Positions 26,430 through 35,816 of a stretch of DNA of 64,000 nucleotides are shown piece by piece. Source of the stretch: Pararhodobacter oceanensis (GTDB lineage Bacteria; Pseudomonadota; Alphaproteobacteria; Rhodobacterales; Rhodobacteraceae); NCBI RefSeq assembly GCF_003076755.1, contig NZ_QDKM01000001.1, forward strand, positions 682,001-746,000. The letters are read 5' to 3'. The notes below the pieces were generated by a model. That model worked only from the letters and a program-made list of their open reading frames with translations. It was not told the origin of the DNA and ran no database searches. Made by a program: the position numbers and the translations under genes. Numbering within the stretch: the stretch's first letter is position 1; each line of letters opens with the position of its first letter.

Positions 26430-27695
26430 TTAAAGCCACTCGGGGAGTCTATCGCGGGCGATCATCTCCTCATAGCTCGGACGCGGGCGAATGACCGCAA
26501 AGTGATCGCCCGAGACCATCACTTCGGGCACCATCGGGCGGGTGTTATATTCGGACGACATCACCGCGCCGTAGGCCCCCGCCGAGCGAAACGCCACGCG
26601 GTCGCCCGCCTGCAATGCGGGCAAGGCGCGTTGTTTGGCGAATGTATCGCCCGATTCGCAGATCGGCCCGACCACATCCACCGGCTGCATCGGCGCGCCC
26701 GCTGCGGGTTCGATCAGCGCGTCGATATCGTGATAGGCGCCATACATCGCGGGGCGGATCAGGTCGTTCATCGCCGCATCGACGATCAGGAATTCGCGGT
26801 CCTCGCCGGTCTTGCGGTAGATCACTTCGGTGACCAACACGCCAGCATTGCCGGAAATCAGCCGCCCCGGTTCGATCTCGATCTCGCAACCCAGATGGCC
26901 GAGCACGCGCTTGACCATGGCGCCGTAATCCGTGGGCAGCGGCGGTGCTTCATTCGAGCGGGTATAGGGAATGCCCAGACCGCCGCCGAGATCGAGCCGG
27001 TCGATTTTATGGCCATCGGCGCGCAGCACTCCGACCAGTTCGGCCATCTTGGTATAGGCGGCCTCAAAGGGGGCCAGATCGGTCAACTGGCTGCCGATAT
27101 GCATATCGACGCCAACGATTTGCAGCCCCGGCATGGTCGCGGCACGGGCGTAGATCTCGCGCGCGCGGCTGATCGGCACGCCGAATTTATCACCCTTGCG
27201 GCCGGTCGAGATTTTCTCATGGGTGCCTGCATCCACATCAGGGTTCACCCGCATCATGATCGGCGCCTTGACGCCCAGAGCACTGGCGACCTGCGAGAGC
27301 GCCTCGAGTTCAGGCTCGGATTCGACGTTGAACTGGCGGATGCCGCCCTCCAGCGCGTGGCGCATTTCCTCGCGGGTTTTGCCGACGCCCGAGAAGACGA
27401 TATGCTCGCCCTTCACGCCCGCGGCTTTGGCCCGCATATATTCGCCCATCGAAACCACATCCATCCCCGCGCCGAGGTTCGCCAGCAATTTGAGCACCGC
27501 GATATTGGAATTGGATTTCACCGCAAAGCAGATCAGATGCGGCAGCGGCGAGAGCGCCTCTTGGAACAGTTGGAAGTGACGGGTGAGCGTGGCGGCGGAA
27601 TAGCAATAAAACGGCGTGCCCACAGCCTCGGCGATGGTGGAGAGTGCCACATCTTCGGCGTGCAACTGCCCGTTTTGATAGAGAAAATGGTCCAA
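26430..27695 (-). CDS. lysA: Diaminopimelate decarboxylase
   Basis: PLP enzyme that decarboxylates meso-diaminopimelate to lysine. 421 residues. The fold-III PLP lysine is in ICFAVKSNSN; other landmarks are HIGSQLTDL, the glycine loop DLGGGLGIPY, EPGRLISGNAG, and PICESGDTFA with the catalytic Cys from the partner subunit. ATG 27695 (MDHFLYQNGQLHAED) is standard. It lies downstream of argH and the small lipoprotein gene on the same strand, with a 175-base gap. Confidence 0.97.
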   Translation of the reverse strand: MDHFLYQNGQLHAEDVALSTIAEAVGTPFYCYSAATLTRHFQLFQEALSPLPHLICFAVKSNSNIAVLKLLANLGAGMDVVSMGEYMRAKAAGVKGEHIVFSGVGKTREEMRHALEGGIRQFNVESEPELEALSQVASALGVKAPIMMRVNPDVDAGTHEKISTGRKGDKFGVPISRAREIYARAATMPGLQIVGVDMHIGSQLTDLAPFEAAYTKMAELVGVLRADGHKIDRLDLGGGLGIPYTRSNEAPPLPTDYGAMVKRVLGHLGCEIEIEPGRLISGNAGVLVTEVIYRKTGEDREFLIVDAAMNDLIRPAMYGAYHDIDALIEPAAGAPMQPVDVVGPICESGDTFAKQRALPALQAGDRVAFRSAGAYGAVMSSEYNTRPMVPEVMVSGDHFAVIRPRPSYEEMIARDRLPEWL

Positions 27696-27870
27696 GAGAG
27701 CCCCCGATTAGGCGAAAGAGAATGTCAATTATACGATAACTGGTGATTGTCTGACATCTGTCACGGGTCACCGCTGATAGCATGCGGCAATTGCCCAAGA
27801 AGACCCTATGCAGCATCACCCGAAGAGATAGGCCGGTGCCGCAGTGCCGCAAGCCCCGATCCCGCGCGGG

Positions 27871-27993
27871 TTAGGGCGCGTCGTTCCAGAACTCGGTCAG
27901 ATCGATGCCACCGGCGACCCGTGGCGGATCGGCGGCCCCGCATCCGGCCAGCAGCAACAGCCCCGTCGCTGCGGCCCAGAAGGCTTGTTTCAT
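27871..27993 (-). CDS. 40-residue lipoprotein between argH and lysA (LptM-like by position)
   Basis: Begins [20 protein letters not shown] and ends FWNDAP. Residues 1-17 form a lipoprotein signal with lipobox LAGC; Cys18 would be the lipidated residue, leaving a 23-residue mature chain. The ATG overlaps the argH stop (ATGA), and GGTGTTGGG precedes it. A very short lipoprotein beside lysA recalls LptM (YifL) of enterobacteria, which helps LptD mature. The Pro-Pro after the Cys is compatible, but the LptM motif is not clear, so function is inferred from context only. Confidence 0.75.
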   Translation of the reverse strand: MKQAFWAAATGLLLLAGCGAADPPRVAGGIDLTEFWNDAP

Positions 27994-29378
27994 CCCAACA
28001 CCTCTTTCCAGCGCGCGATATGCAGACGCACCTGATCCGGCGCCGTGCCCCCATAGGAGACCCGCGAACGCACCGAGTTGTCTACACCCAAGACGCCGAA
28101 AACCTCAGAAGTGATCGCCGCATGCACCGATTGCATCTGTTCCAGCGTCAGATCCGGCAGGTCGATGCCGGCGTCCTCGGCCATTTTGACCAGCGATCCG
28201 GTGACATGATGGGCGTCGCGGAACGGCAGGTTAAGTTCGCGCACCAGCCAGTCGGCGAGGTCGGTGGCAGTCGAGAACCCCGAAGCGGCGGCGGAGGCCA
28301 GCGCGTCGGTGTTGGCGGTCATATCGCGCACCATCCCCTCCATCGCGGCGAGGCCCAGCATCAGGTTGTCGGCGGCGTCAAAGGTCAGCTCCTTGTCTTC
28401 CTGCATGTCCTTGGAATAGGTCAGCGCCAGCCCCTTCATCACGGTAAACAGCGCCACATTCGCCCCCAGAATGCGGCCCAGTTTGGCGCGCAGAAGTTCG
28501 GCCGCATCGGGGTTCTTTTTCTGCGGCATGATGCTGGAGCCGGTGGAAAACGCATCGGACAGGCGCACAAAGCGGAACTGCGCCGAGGACCAGATCACCA
28601 GCTCTTCGGCAAAGCGGCTCAGGTGCATCGCGCAGATCGAGGCCGCGCCGAGAAATTCCAGCGCGAAATCGCGGTCCGAGACGCTGTCGAGGCTGTTGGC
28701 GGTGGGCCGGTCAAAGCCCAGTGCCGCCGCCGTCGCGTGGCGGTCGATCGGAAAGGAGGTTCCGGCCAGCGCAGCTGCACCGAGGGGGCATTCGTTCATC
28801 CGCCGCCGCGCGTCTTCAAAGCGGGATTTGTCGCGCGCCAGCATCTCGACATAGGCCAACATATGGTGGCCCCATGTGACCGGTTGCGCTGTCTGTAGAT
28901 GGGTGAAGCCCGGCATCACCCAATCGGCGCCCGCCTCGGCCTGCCCCAGAAACGCCCGCATCAGCGCCTCAAGTCCGGTGATCGCGGCGTCGCATTGCTC
29001 GCGCACCCAGAGGCGGAAATCGAGCGCCACCTGATCATTGCGCGAGCGCGCGGTGTGCAGCCGTCCGGCGGGCTCGCCGATCAGATCGCGAAGCCGCGCC
29101 TCGATATTCATATGGATGTCTTCGAGCGCGGGGCTGAAGGGGAAATCTCCGGCCTCGATCTCGGCCTTGACCTTGGTCAATCCGGCGTCGATCGCCTGCT
29201 GGTCGGCCTCGGTCAGAATGCCCTGCGCGGCGAGCATCGCGGCATGCGCGCGGCTGCCGGCGATATCCTGCGCATAGAGCCGTTTGTCGAACCCGATCGA
29301 GGCGTTGATCGCCTCCATAATCGCGTTCACACCGCCCGCAAAGCGGCCGCCCCACATGCTGTTTGCGCCGTCAGTCAT
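27990..29378 (-). CDS. argH: Argininosuccinate lyase
   Basis: Last step of arginine synthesis, splitting argininosuccinate to arginine and fumarate. 462 residues. Landmarks: [18 protein letters not shown] at the start, [28 protein letters not shown], and the fumarase-family signature [16 protein letters not shown] with the catalytic Ser. ATG 29378 ([13 protein letters not shown]) follows GGGGAACGGCA; the in-frame upstream extension to 29483 is not family-like. The stop overlaps the start of the small lipoprotein gene. Divergent from the EAL-domain gene. Confidence 0.97.
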   Translation of the reverse strand: MTDGANSMWGGRFAGGVNAIMEAINASIGFDKRLYAQDIAGSRAHAAMLAAQGILTEADQQAIDAGLTKVKAEIEAGDFPFSPALEDIHMNIEARLRDLIGEPAGRLHTARSRNDQVALDFRLWVREQCDAAITGLEALMRAFLGQAEAGADWVMPGFTHLQTAQPVTWGHHMLAYVEMLARDKSRFEDARRRMNECPLGAAALAGTSFPIDRHATAAALGFDRPTANSLDSVSDRDFALEFLGAASICAMHLSRFAEELVIWSSAQFRFVRLSDAFSTGSSIMPQKKNPDAAELLRAKLGRILGANVALFTVMKGLALTYSKDMQEDKELTFDAADNLMLGLAAMEGMVRDMTANTDALASAAASGFSTATDLADWLVRELNLPFRDAHHVTGSLVKMAEDAGIDLPDLTLEQMQSVHAAITSEVFGVLGVDNSVRSRVSYGGTAPDQVRLHIARWKEVLG

Positions 29379-29534
29379 TGCCGTTCCCCAATCATTCATT
29401 CCGCGACGGTATACGCGCCTCGCGCAAAGCACGCAATCGACCCCGCGCGCGGATTTCCTGACGGGTTTTCTGCTGCGATTCACTTCGTGTTAACGCTCTT
29501 GCGGCAGACTGGCTGAAACGCTGCGAGGATTGGT

Positions 29535-30374
29535 ATGACACAGATTATTTCAGACAATATTTCCGCCCCGCCCGCTGGCTTGGAGTCTCCCTTTGCTGTG
29601 GCCGAGGATATGCGACGCGAGCAAACCATTGAAATGGTGCGCAAAGCTCTGGATCAAAGGCGCGCGATGCTGGCGTTTCAGCCGGTGGTGCAGGCGCGGA
29701 TGACCAACCGCGCCGCCTTTTATGAGGCGTTTATCCGCATTCTCGATGAAAAAGGCCGGGTGATTCCCGCGCGCGACTTTATGGGCGCGGTGGAAACCAA
29801 TGAATTGGGACGGCGCATCGACTGTCTGGCGCTGCAGATGGGGCTGGTGGCGCTGTCGAAAGAGCCGACGATCCGTCTGTCGGTGAATATGTCTGCGCGT
29901 TCAATCGGTTATCCGGCATGGCTGGCAACGCTGGAGCATGGTCTGCGGGTCGATCCGTCGATTGCCGAGCGGCTTATTTTGGAGATCACCGAAAGCTCGG
30001 CGATGGTGATGCCCGATCTGGTGACGGTGTTTATGGCCGATATGCAGGCGCGCGGCATTTGCTTTGCGCTTGATGACTTCGGCGCCGGGTATACCGCCTT
30101 TCGCTATCTCAAGGATTTCTATTTCGATATCATTAAGATTGACGGGCAATTTATTCGCGGCATCCATGCCGACCCCGACAATCAGGTGCTGGCACAGGCG
30201 CTGGTCTCGATTGCGCGGCATTTCGATATGTTCACCGTCGCCGAATCGGTCGAATCGGCCGAGGACGCGCGCTATCTGGTCGATATCGGGGTCGATTGCC
30301 TGCAGGGCTATTACTTTGGCGTGCCCTCAACCGAGGCGCCGTGGCTGACATCCAAGCTGGCAAAAATGGCCTGA
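29535..30374 (+). CDS. EAL-domain protein, probable cyclic-di-GMP phosphodiesterase
   Basis: 279 residues, essentially a stand-alone EAL domain with a 40-residue leader and no sensor, GGDEF or membrane segment. The signature EAL reads YEAF (Leu to Phe) but the metal-binding Glu is present, as are Asn in SVNMSARS, Glu in LEITESSA, Asp-Asp in LDDFGAGYT, Lys in IKIDGQFI, Glu in AESVES and Gln in LQGYYFG. Loop 6, normally DDFGTGYS, is DDFGAGYT. Activity is likely but needs assay. ATG 29535 is preceded by GCGAGGATTGGT. Divergent from argH. Confidence 0.87.
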   Translation: MTQIISDNISAPPAGLESPFAVAEDMRREQTIEMVRKALDQRRAMLAFQPVVQARMTNRAAFYEAFIRILDEKGRVIPARDFMGAVETNELGRRIDCLALQMGLVALSKEPTIRLSVNMSARSIGYPAWLATLEHGLRVDPSIAERLILEITESSAMVMPDLVTVFMADMQARGICFALDDFGAGYTAFRYLKDFYFDIIKIDGQFIRGIHADPDNQVLAQALVSIARHFDMFTVAESVESAEDARYLVDIGVDCLQGYYFGVPSTEAPWLTSKLAKMA

Positions 30375-30506
30375 CGCGGGGCCGTAAACCCCCGCGTTGC
30401 AGCCCCGCGTTTCCGCATCGCAGCATTGATTTGAGACAGCGGCATTGATAGTGTTCCCCATGTCTGCGCCGCCGGTGAGGCCGCGCTTTTGTCAAGAGGA
30501 ATATCA

Positions 30507-31679
30507 ATGACCAATGTCGTTATCGTCTCTGCTGCGCGCACTGCCGTAGGCTCTTTCAACGGCAGTTTTGCCAACACCCCGGCGCATGATCTTGGCACCG
30601 CCATGATCGAGGCGGTCGTTGCCCGCGCGGGTATCGACAAGGCCGAGGTCTCGGAAACGATCCTCGGGCAGGTGTTGACCGCCGGTCAGGGCCAGAACCC
30701 CGCCCGCCAAGCCGCAATCAACGCCGGACTGCCGCAAGAGGCTTCGGCCTGGGGCATCAATCAGGTTTGCGGCTCGGGCCTGCGCGCCGTCGCGCTTGGC
30801 GCCCAGCATATCCAGCTTGGCGATGCCGCGATCATTATCGCCGGTGGCCAAGAGAATATGTCGCTGTCCAACCATGTCGCGCATCTGCGTGCGGGGCATA
30901 AAATGGGCGACGTGAAATTCATCGATTCGATGATCAAAGACGGGCTCTGGGACGCGTTCAACGGCTATCATATGGGCCAGACCGCCGAGAATGTTGCCAA
31001 CCAGTGGCAGATCAGCCGCGAGATGCAGGATGAATTTGCGCTGGCCAGCCAGAACAAGGCCGAAGCGGCGCAGAAAGCCGGTAAATTCGCCGATGAGATC
31101 GTGCCCTTCGTGATCAAGACCCGCAAAGGCGAGACCGTGGTCGATCAGGATGAATATATCCGCCACGGCGCGACGCTGGAAAGCATGCAGAAACTGCGCC
31201 CCGCCTTCGCCAAGGAGGGCAGCGTGACTGCGGCCAATGCCTCTGGGATCAACGATGGCGCCGCCGGTGTGATGCTGATGTCGGCCGAGGAAGCCGAGCG
31301 TCGCGGGCTGACCCCGCTGGCCCGTATCGCCTCCTATGCGACCGCCGGTCTGGACCCGTCGATCATGGGCGTCGGCCCGATCCATGCCTCGCGCAAAGCG
31401 CTGGAAAAAGCCGGCTGGAAAGCCGCCGATCTGGAACTGGTCGAGGCCAATGAGGCATTCGCGGCGCAGGCCTGCGCGGTGAACAAGGACATGGGCTGGA
31501 ACCCCGAGGTGGTGAACGTCAACGGCGGCGCGATTGCTATCGGCCATCCGATCGGTGCCTCGGGCGCGCGCATTCTGAACACGCTGCTGTTCGAGATGAA
31601 GCGCCGCGACGCCAAGAAGGGTCTGGCGACGCTGTGCATCGGTGGCGGCATGGGTGTCGCCATGTGTCTTGAGCGGTAA
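30507..31679 (+). CDS. phaA: Acetyl-CoA C-acetyltransferase (PhaA)
   Basis: Thiolase that condenses two acetyl-CoA to acetoacetyl-CoA, first step of polyhydroxybutyrate synthesis. 390 residues. The acylated Cys is in [11 protein letters not shown], the His in [10 protein letters not shown]...[13 protein letters not shown]-type block (here [17 protein letters not shown]), and the second Cys in [11 protein letters not shown] at the C-terminus. ATG 30507 has GAGGA six to ten bases upstream. phaB follows after 146 bases. Confidence 0.96.
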   Translation: MTNVVIVSAARTAVGSFNGSFANTPAHDLGTAMIEAVVARAGIDKAEVSETILGQVLTAGQGQNPARQAAINAGLPQEASAWGINQVCGSGLRAVALGAQHIQLGDAAIIIAGGQENMSLSNHVAHLRAGHKMGDVKFIDSMIKDGLWDAFNGYHMGQTAENVANQWQISREMQDEFALASQNKAEAAQKAGKFADEIVPFVIKTRKGETVVDQDEYIRHGATLESMQKLRPAFAKEGSVTAANASGINDGAAGVMLMSAEEAERRGLTPLARIASYATAGLDPSIMGVGPIHASRKALEKAGWKAADLELVEANEAFAAQACAVNKDMGWNPEVVNVNGGAIAIGHPIGASGARILNTLLFEMKRRDAKKGLATLCIGGGMGVAMCLER

Positions 31680-31751
31680 GGCATCGGGCAATGACCTTGG
31701 CATTAAGCCTCGGCGCTAAGACCTTGGCATTGCCATCTAAATAATGCGGCA

Positions 31752-31774
31752 CGGGCGCAATATAGTTGCGCCCG
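31752..31774. promoter_or_regulatory. Perfect inverted repeat between phaA and phaB
   Basis: CGGGCGCAA-TATAG-TTGCGCCCG, 9-base arms with a 5-base centre, 52 bases before the phaB start. It lacks a following T-run, so it is more likely an operator, processing site or mRNA stabiliser than a terminator. Just upstream, GACCTTGGCATT occurs twice (31693 and 31720). No function established. Confidence 0.45.
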
Positions 31775-31825
31775 CGCCAGCCCCTCGGTAACACTGTTTC
31801 GAGAGCGCTATACAGGGAGAGAGAT

Positions 31826-32548
31826 ATGGCACGAGTAGCATTGGTGACCGGCGGCACGCGCGGTATCGGGGCAGCAATTTCCAACGCGTTGAAAGCCGAA
31901 GGCTATGAGGTCGCCGCCAGCTATGCGGGCAATGACGAGGCCGCCGCCGCTTTCACCAAAGAGACCGGAATTAAAACCTACAAATGGAACGTCGCGGATT
32001 ATGAGGCGTCCAAAGCAGGGATCGAGAAGGTCGAGGCCGATCTGGGCCCGATCGACATCGTGGTCGCCAACGCTGGGATCACCCGCGACGCGCCCTTTCA
32101 CCGGATGACCCCCGAGCAATGGCATGAGGTCATCGACACCAATCTGACCGGCGTGTTCAACACCGTCCATCCGATCTGGCCCGGCATGCGCGAGCGTAAA
32201 TTCGGCCGTATCGTGGTGATCAGCTCGATCAACGGGCAGAAGGGCCAATTCGCGCAGGTCAATTATGCCGCCACCAAAGCCGGTGATCTGGGGATCGTGA
32301 AATCGCTGGCCCAAGAGGGTGCGCGCGCCGGTATCACCGCGAATGCGGTCTGCCCGGGGTATATCGCCACCGAAATGGTCATGGCGGTGCCCGAGAAGGT
32401 GCGCGAGTCGATCATCGCGGGCATTCCCGCCGGGCGCTTGGGTGAGCCTGAAGAGATCGCGCGCTGCGTGGCCTTCCTCGTCTCGGATGATGCGGGGTTC
32501 ATCAACGGCTCGACGATCAGCGCCAATGGCGCGCAATTCTTCGTCTGA
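31826..32548 (+). CDS. phaB: Acetoacetyl-CoA reductase (PhaB)
   Basis: NADPH-dependent SDR that reduces acetoacetyl-CoA to (R)-3-hydroxybutyryl-CoA for polyhydroxybutyrate. 240 residues. TGGTRGIG nucleotide site, VANAGITRD, and the intact catalytic set Ser in ISSINGQKGQ with Tyr and Lys in VNYAATKAGD. ATG 31826 follows CAGGGAGAGAGAT. It contrasts with the degenerate SDR at 23 kb. No phaC, phasin or phaZ gene is in the window. A terminator follows. Confidence 0.96.
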   Translation: MARVALVTGGTRGIGAAISNALKAEGYEVAASYAGNDEAAAAFTKETGIKTYKWNVADYEASKAGIEKVEADLGPIDIVVANAGITRDAPFHRMTPEQWHEVIDTNLTGVFNTVHPIWPGMRERKFGRIVVISSINGQKGQFAQVNYAATKAGDLGIVKSLAQEGARAGITANAVCPGYIATEMVMAVPEKVRESIIAGIPAGRLGEPEEIARCVAFLVSDDAGFINGSTISANGAQFFV

Positions 32549-32575
32549 TCCAACACCACCGCAAAACGCAACGGC

Positions 32576-32602
32576 AGAGGGGGCATCGCCCCCTCTTTCC
32601 TT
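32576..32602 (+). terminator. Terminator after phaB
   Basis: AGAGGGGGC-ATC-GCCCCCTCT, perfect 9-base stem with a 3-base loop, followed by TTCCTTTCC. It lies 28 bases after the phaB stop. Confidence 0.7.
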
Positions 32603-32633
32603 TCCATGGACCCCTCGGGCGAAGGCACTGATA

Positions 32634-33494
32634 ATGCAGACCAATAAAGCCACCGCCATCGGGTTTTCGGCGGTGATCCTCTGGGCGCTTTTGGCCCTCT
32701 TCACCGTGGCCAGCGCGCCGGTGCCGCCGTTTCTTCTGTCGGCAATGAGTTTCGGCATCGGCGGTGTTATCGGGCTGGTCTGGCTGCTGTTCAGCGGCGA
32801 TATCAAAGCGTTGCGCCGCGTCCCCCTGCGCGCCTATGTCTTTGGAACCTGCGGGCTGTTTGGCTATCACTTTCTCTATTTCAACGCCCTGCGCATGGCC
32901 CCCGCCGCCGAAGCCGGTTTGATCTGCTATCTCTGGCCGCTGTTCATCGTGTTATTCTCGGGCCTCTTACCGGGCGAGCGGCTGCGGCGTGGCCATGTGG
33001 CGGGCGCGTTACTGGCATTCGCCGGGGCCGCATTGATCGTCGGCGCGGGGATCGGCGCGGTCTCGGGGGCTCTGGCGGGCTATGGCGTGGCGTTTCTGGC
33101 GGCGCTGGTCTGGGCGGGATATTCGCTGGGCTCGCGGCGGTTGCGCCATATCCCCACCGGTGCCGTGGCGGTGTTTTGCCTTGCCACCGCGGTTCTATCC
33201 ACCGTCGCGCATGTTGCTTTCGAGGCCACCCACTGGCCTATGGGCGCGATGGGCTGGTTGGCGGTGCTGGGTCTGGGATTGGGGCCGGTCGGATTGGCGT
33301 TCTACACTTGGGATATCGGCGTCAAAGCCGGGAATATCCAAGTCTTGGGAACCGCCTCTTATGCGGCGCCGCTTTTGTCGACGCTGGCATTGGTTGTCGC
33401 TGGAATGGCCAGCGCCAGCCTTTCACTGGCACTGGCGGCTGCACTGATTACCGGCGGGGCCGTGATGGCCGCGCGCGCCGGACAAGCGGGTTAG
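32634..33494 (+). CDS. DMT-superfamily (EamA) transporter
   Basis: Inner-membrane permease with ten predicted helices in two EamA halves, 286 residues; relatives such as YddG export aromatic amino acids, but the substrate here is unknown. It begins MQTNKATAIGFSAVILWALLAL, with YLWPLFIVLFSGLLPGE in helix 4 region and YAAPLLSTLALVV near the end, both typical of the family. ATG 32634 is chosen as the first Met before helix 1. Its TAG stop overlaps the convergent YdcH-like stop by three bases. Confidence 0.88.
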   Translation: MQTNKATAIGFSAVILWALLALFTVASAPVPPFLLSAMSFGIGGVIGLVWLLFSGDIKALRRVPLRAYVFGTCGLFGYHFLYFNALRMAPAAEAGLICYLWPLFIVLFSGLLPGERLRRGHVAGALLAFAGAALIVGAGIGAVSGALAGYGVAFLAALVWAGYSLGSRRLRHIPTGAVAVFCLATAVLSTVAHVAFEATHWPMGAMGWLAVLGLGLGPVGLAFYTWDIGVKAGNIQVLGTASYAAPLLSTLALVVAGMASASLSLALAAALITGGAVMAARAGQAG

Positions 33495-33658
33495 GCGCTT
33501 GCAAGTCGCGTGATCTCTTCTTTCAGTTTCAGCTTCTGCTTCTTCATCTCGGCAATCGCCAGATCATCAAAGCCGGGCGCGCGTTGCGCCTTTTCCACTT
33601 TCTCGGTCAAAACCTCATGACGGCGACGCAGTTCCTCAAGACGCGAAGTCAGCGACAT
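33491..33658 (-). CDS. YdcH-like small coiled-coil protein (DUF465)
   Basis: 55 residues, starting MSLTSRLEELRRRHEVLTEK and ending ITRLASA. It is almost entirely charged helix with a central AQRAPGFDDLAIAEMKKQKL block, the DUF465 pattern. Ideal ribosome site AGGAGGAATAC before ATG 33658. Function of the family is unknown. Convergent with the DMT gene; the stop codons overlap. Confidence 0.88.
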   Translation of the reverse strand: MSLTSRLEELRRRHEVLTEKVEKAQRAPGFDDLAIAEMKKQKLKLKEEITRLASA

Positions 33659-33776
33659 GTATTCCTCCTGTTTTACGGGTGTCCGTCAGAGGAGTGCACC
33701 ACAGATCGCAGGGTTTGTCACATGAATCCGGCCAAGGATTTACAGTAATTTCGCCGCATCCCCGGCGGGTGGCAGA

Positions 33777-34562
33777 TTATTGCCAGTCGAGTGCCGCGCC
33801 ATAGCGCAGGACCTGTTGCGCCTCGGGGGTGAAATCATCCCTGTCGTCAATATGTTGGGCGCCCTCGTGGATGATCAGCGGTGCCAGCAGGCGGAATTTG
33901 CCGCGCGCGCCCTTTCGCGCCTGCAGCAATATCCGCCCCGCAGGCCGCCCGACCCGCGCCGCCAGAGGCCGCACCGCGGTGGCGCCAGCGCGCGCGCCGA
34001 TCAGTGCGAGGATCTCGGGCAGACGGTCGGCCAGATGGATCAATGTCAGATGCCCGCCCGGTGCCAATCGCTTGAGCGCGACATCAATCCAGAGGGCCAG
34101 CGGGGTTTCCTCATGGCGTCCGGCCGCGCGTTCGGGGTGCTGCGGCACCGGCGCATGGGCGGGATAGAACGGCGGGTTCACCAAAACATGATCGAACCCG
34201 CGTTTGAGCGGTAGCGGCAGAGCGGCCAGATCCTCGGCATGGATCTCGGCCGCGATGCCGTTGATCTGCGCATTGCGGCGCGCCAAATCGGCATAGCCCG
34301 ATTGACGCTCGACACCGGTCAGCTGCAGCCCTGCAACCCGCCGCCCCAAGGCCAGCAGCGCCACGCCAACACCGCAGCCGAGTTCCAACACGCTCTCACC
34401 CGCGCGCGCAGGCACCGAGGCGGCCAGAAACACCGGATCGGTGGCCGCGCGGTAGCCGTGGCGCGGTTGCAATATCTGCAAGCCGCCGCCCAGAAACACA
34501 TCCCGCGTCAGATCCGTTAACGCGGCACCCCCGGACGCCGCGCCATCCGCAATTTCAGTCAT
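33777..34562 (-). CDS. TrmN6-like tRNA1(Val) adenine-37 N6-methyltransferase family
   Basis: SAM-dependent N6-adenine methyltransferase, 261 residues; E. coli TrmN6 (YfiC) modifies A37 of tRNA1(Val). It has FLGGGLQILQPRHGYRAATD at the front, SAM motif VLELGCGVGVALL and catalytic HVLVNPPFYPA. ATG 34562 gives MTEIADGAASGG; the longer upstream reading only re-reads the DUF2007 gene. It overlaps the DUF2007 gene by eight bases, so the two are coupled. Confidence 0.87.
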   Translation of the reverse strand: MTEIADGAASGGAALTDLTRDVFLGGGLQILQPRHGYRAATDPVFLAASVPARAGESVLELGCGVGVALLALGRRVAGLQLTGVERQSGYADLARRNAQINGIAAEIHAEDLAALPLPLKRGFDHVLVNPPFYPAHAPVPQHPERAAGRHEETPLALWIDVALKRLAPGGHLTLIHLADRLPEILALIGARAGATAVRPLAARVGRPAGRILLQARKGARGKFRLLAPLIIHEGAQHIDDRDDFTPEAQQVLRYGAALDWQ

Positions 34563-34758
34563 CCAACCGCACACCATTGTCGCGCAGAATCGCCCGCGCC
34601 ATAAATTCATCTTCATCGCCCACAAACAGCCGCTGCGGCACAATGGCAAGCGCACTCATATGGACGTCGGCGGCAAAGGTCTCTATACCTTCGGCGGCAA
34701 GAAGAGCGGTTGCAAACGGGATGATTGTGGGATCAGACGTGCGCAGCAAAACTTTCAT
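34555..34758 (-). CDS. DUF2007 small protein
   Basis: 67 residues: begins MKVLLRTSDPTIIPFATALL and ends DNGVRLDD. The DUF2007 (putative signal-transducing protein) fold resembles a small ferredoxin-like domain; role unknown. ATG 34758 is chosen; an earlier TTG at 34782 is possible but gives no better leader. Upstream of and overlapping the TrmN6-like gene; divergent from the polyprenyl synthase. Confidence 0.83.
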   Translation of the reverse strand: MKVLLRTSDPTIIPFATALLAAEGIETFAADVHMSALAIVPQRLFVGDEDEFMARAILRDNGVRLDD

Positions 34759-34812
34759 TCCGACACTAAACGCCAAGCTCAAAGGCTTGTCAAAGCAGGG
34801 TTTCCTTCACTG

Positions 34813-35808
34813 ATGACTGCAACCGTCGCAAATCCGCTGGAACGCCTGACCGAAGTCCTGGGCGATGACATGGGGCGGGTGAACGCCCTGATCCGCGAAC
34901 GTATGGCCTCGGAGAATGCGCCGCGCATTCCCGAGGTCACCGCGCATCTGATCGACGCCGGTGGCAAGCGTATCCGCCCGCTGCTGACCCTCGCCGCGGC
35001 GCGGGTCTGCGGCTATCAGGGCGACGCCCATGTGAAGCTGGCGGCGACGGTGGAATTCATCCATACGGCGACCTTGCTGCATGATGATGTGGTCGATGAG
35101 AGCGGCCAGCGGCGCGGGCGTCCGACGGCAAATCTGCTGTGGGATAACCAGTCCAGCGTGTTGGTGGGCGACTATCTCTTTGCCCGCGCATTTCAGCTGA
35201 TGGTTGAGCCCGGAAATCTGCGGGCGCTGTCGATCCTGTCGAATGCGGCGGCGGTGATCGCCGAGGGCGAGGTGCTGCAACTGAGCGCGGCGCAGGATCT
35301 TTCCACCGATGAGGCGACCTATATGAAGGTCGTGCGCGGCAAAACCGCGGCGCTGTTTTCCGCCGCCACGCAGGTCGGGCCGGTGATTGCAGGCGCTGAT
35401 GAGACGGTGGTGCAGGCGCTGTTTGACTATGGTGATGCGCTGGGGATCTGCTTTCAGATCGTCGATGATTTTCTCGATTACGGCGGTGCCGGTGCGGAGA
35501 TCGGCAAGAACCTCGGCGATGATTTCCGCGAGCGTAAACTGACCCTGCCGGTGATTCGGGCGATTGCCATGGCCGACGCCGAAGAACGCGCGTTCTGGGA
35601 GCGCACGCTGGGCAAGGGCGTGCAGAATGACGGCGATCTGGAGCGGGCGATGGCGATTTTGACGGCCCGTGGCACGCTGGAGAGCACGCGGCAGACGGCG
35701 CTGGATTGGGCGAATAAGGCGCAAGCGGCGCTGAACGCCCTGCCCGCGCATCCGATGCGCGCGATGCTGATTGAACTGGCGCAATTTGTCGTGCGGCGGG
35801 CGAGTTAA
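34813..35808 (+). CDS. Polyprenyl (octa/deca) diphosphate synthase
   Basis: Long-chain trans-prenyltransferase that makes the side chain of ubiquinone. 331 residues. First Asp-rich motif LLHDDVVDESGQRRG and second FQIVDDFLDYGG are intact; GGKRIRPLLTLAAARV and KLTLPVIRAI are family blocks. Chain length cannot be read safely; Rhodobacterales usually make ubiquinone-10. ATG 34813 is the first Met after AGGG, with a longish spacer. It converges with ispE (8-base gap), another isoprenoid gene. Confidence 0.93.
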   Translation: MTATVANPLERLTEVLGDDMGRVNALIRERMASENAPRIPEVTAHLIDAGGKRIRPLLTLAAARVCGYQGDAHVKLAATVEFIHTATLLHDDVVDESGQRRGRPTANLLWDNQSSVLVGDYLFARAFQLMVEPGNLRALSILSNAAAVIAEGEVLQLSAAQDLSTDEATYMKVVRGKTAALFSAATQVGPVIAGADETVVQALFDYGDALGICFQIVDDFLDYGGAGAEIGKNLGDDFRERKLTLPVIRAIAMADAEERAFWERTLGKGVQNDGDLERAMAILTARGTLESTRQTALDWANKAQAALNALPAHPMRAMLIELAQFVVRRAS

Positions 35809-35816
35809 CCGGCTTT

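Noticed and set aside
27696-27870. Lysine riboswitch considered upstream of lysA
   Set aside because: The 175-base leader shows no visible multi-helix L-box pattern or terminator; an Rfam covariance search would be decisive.
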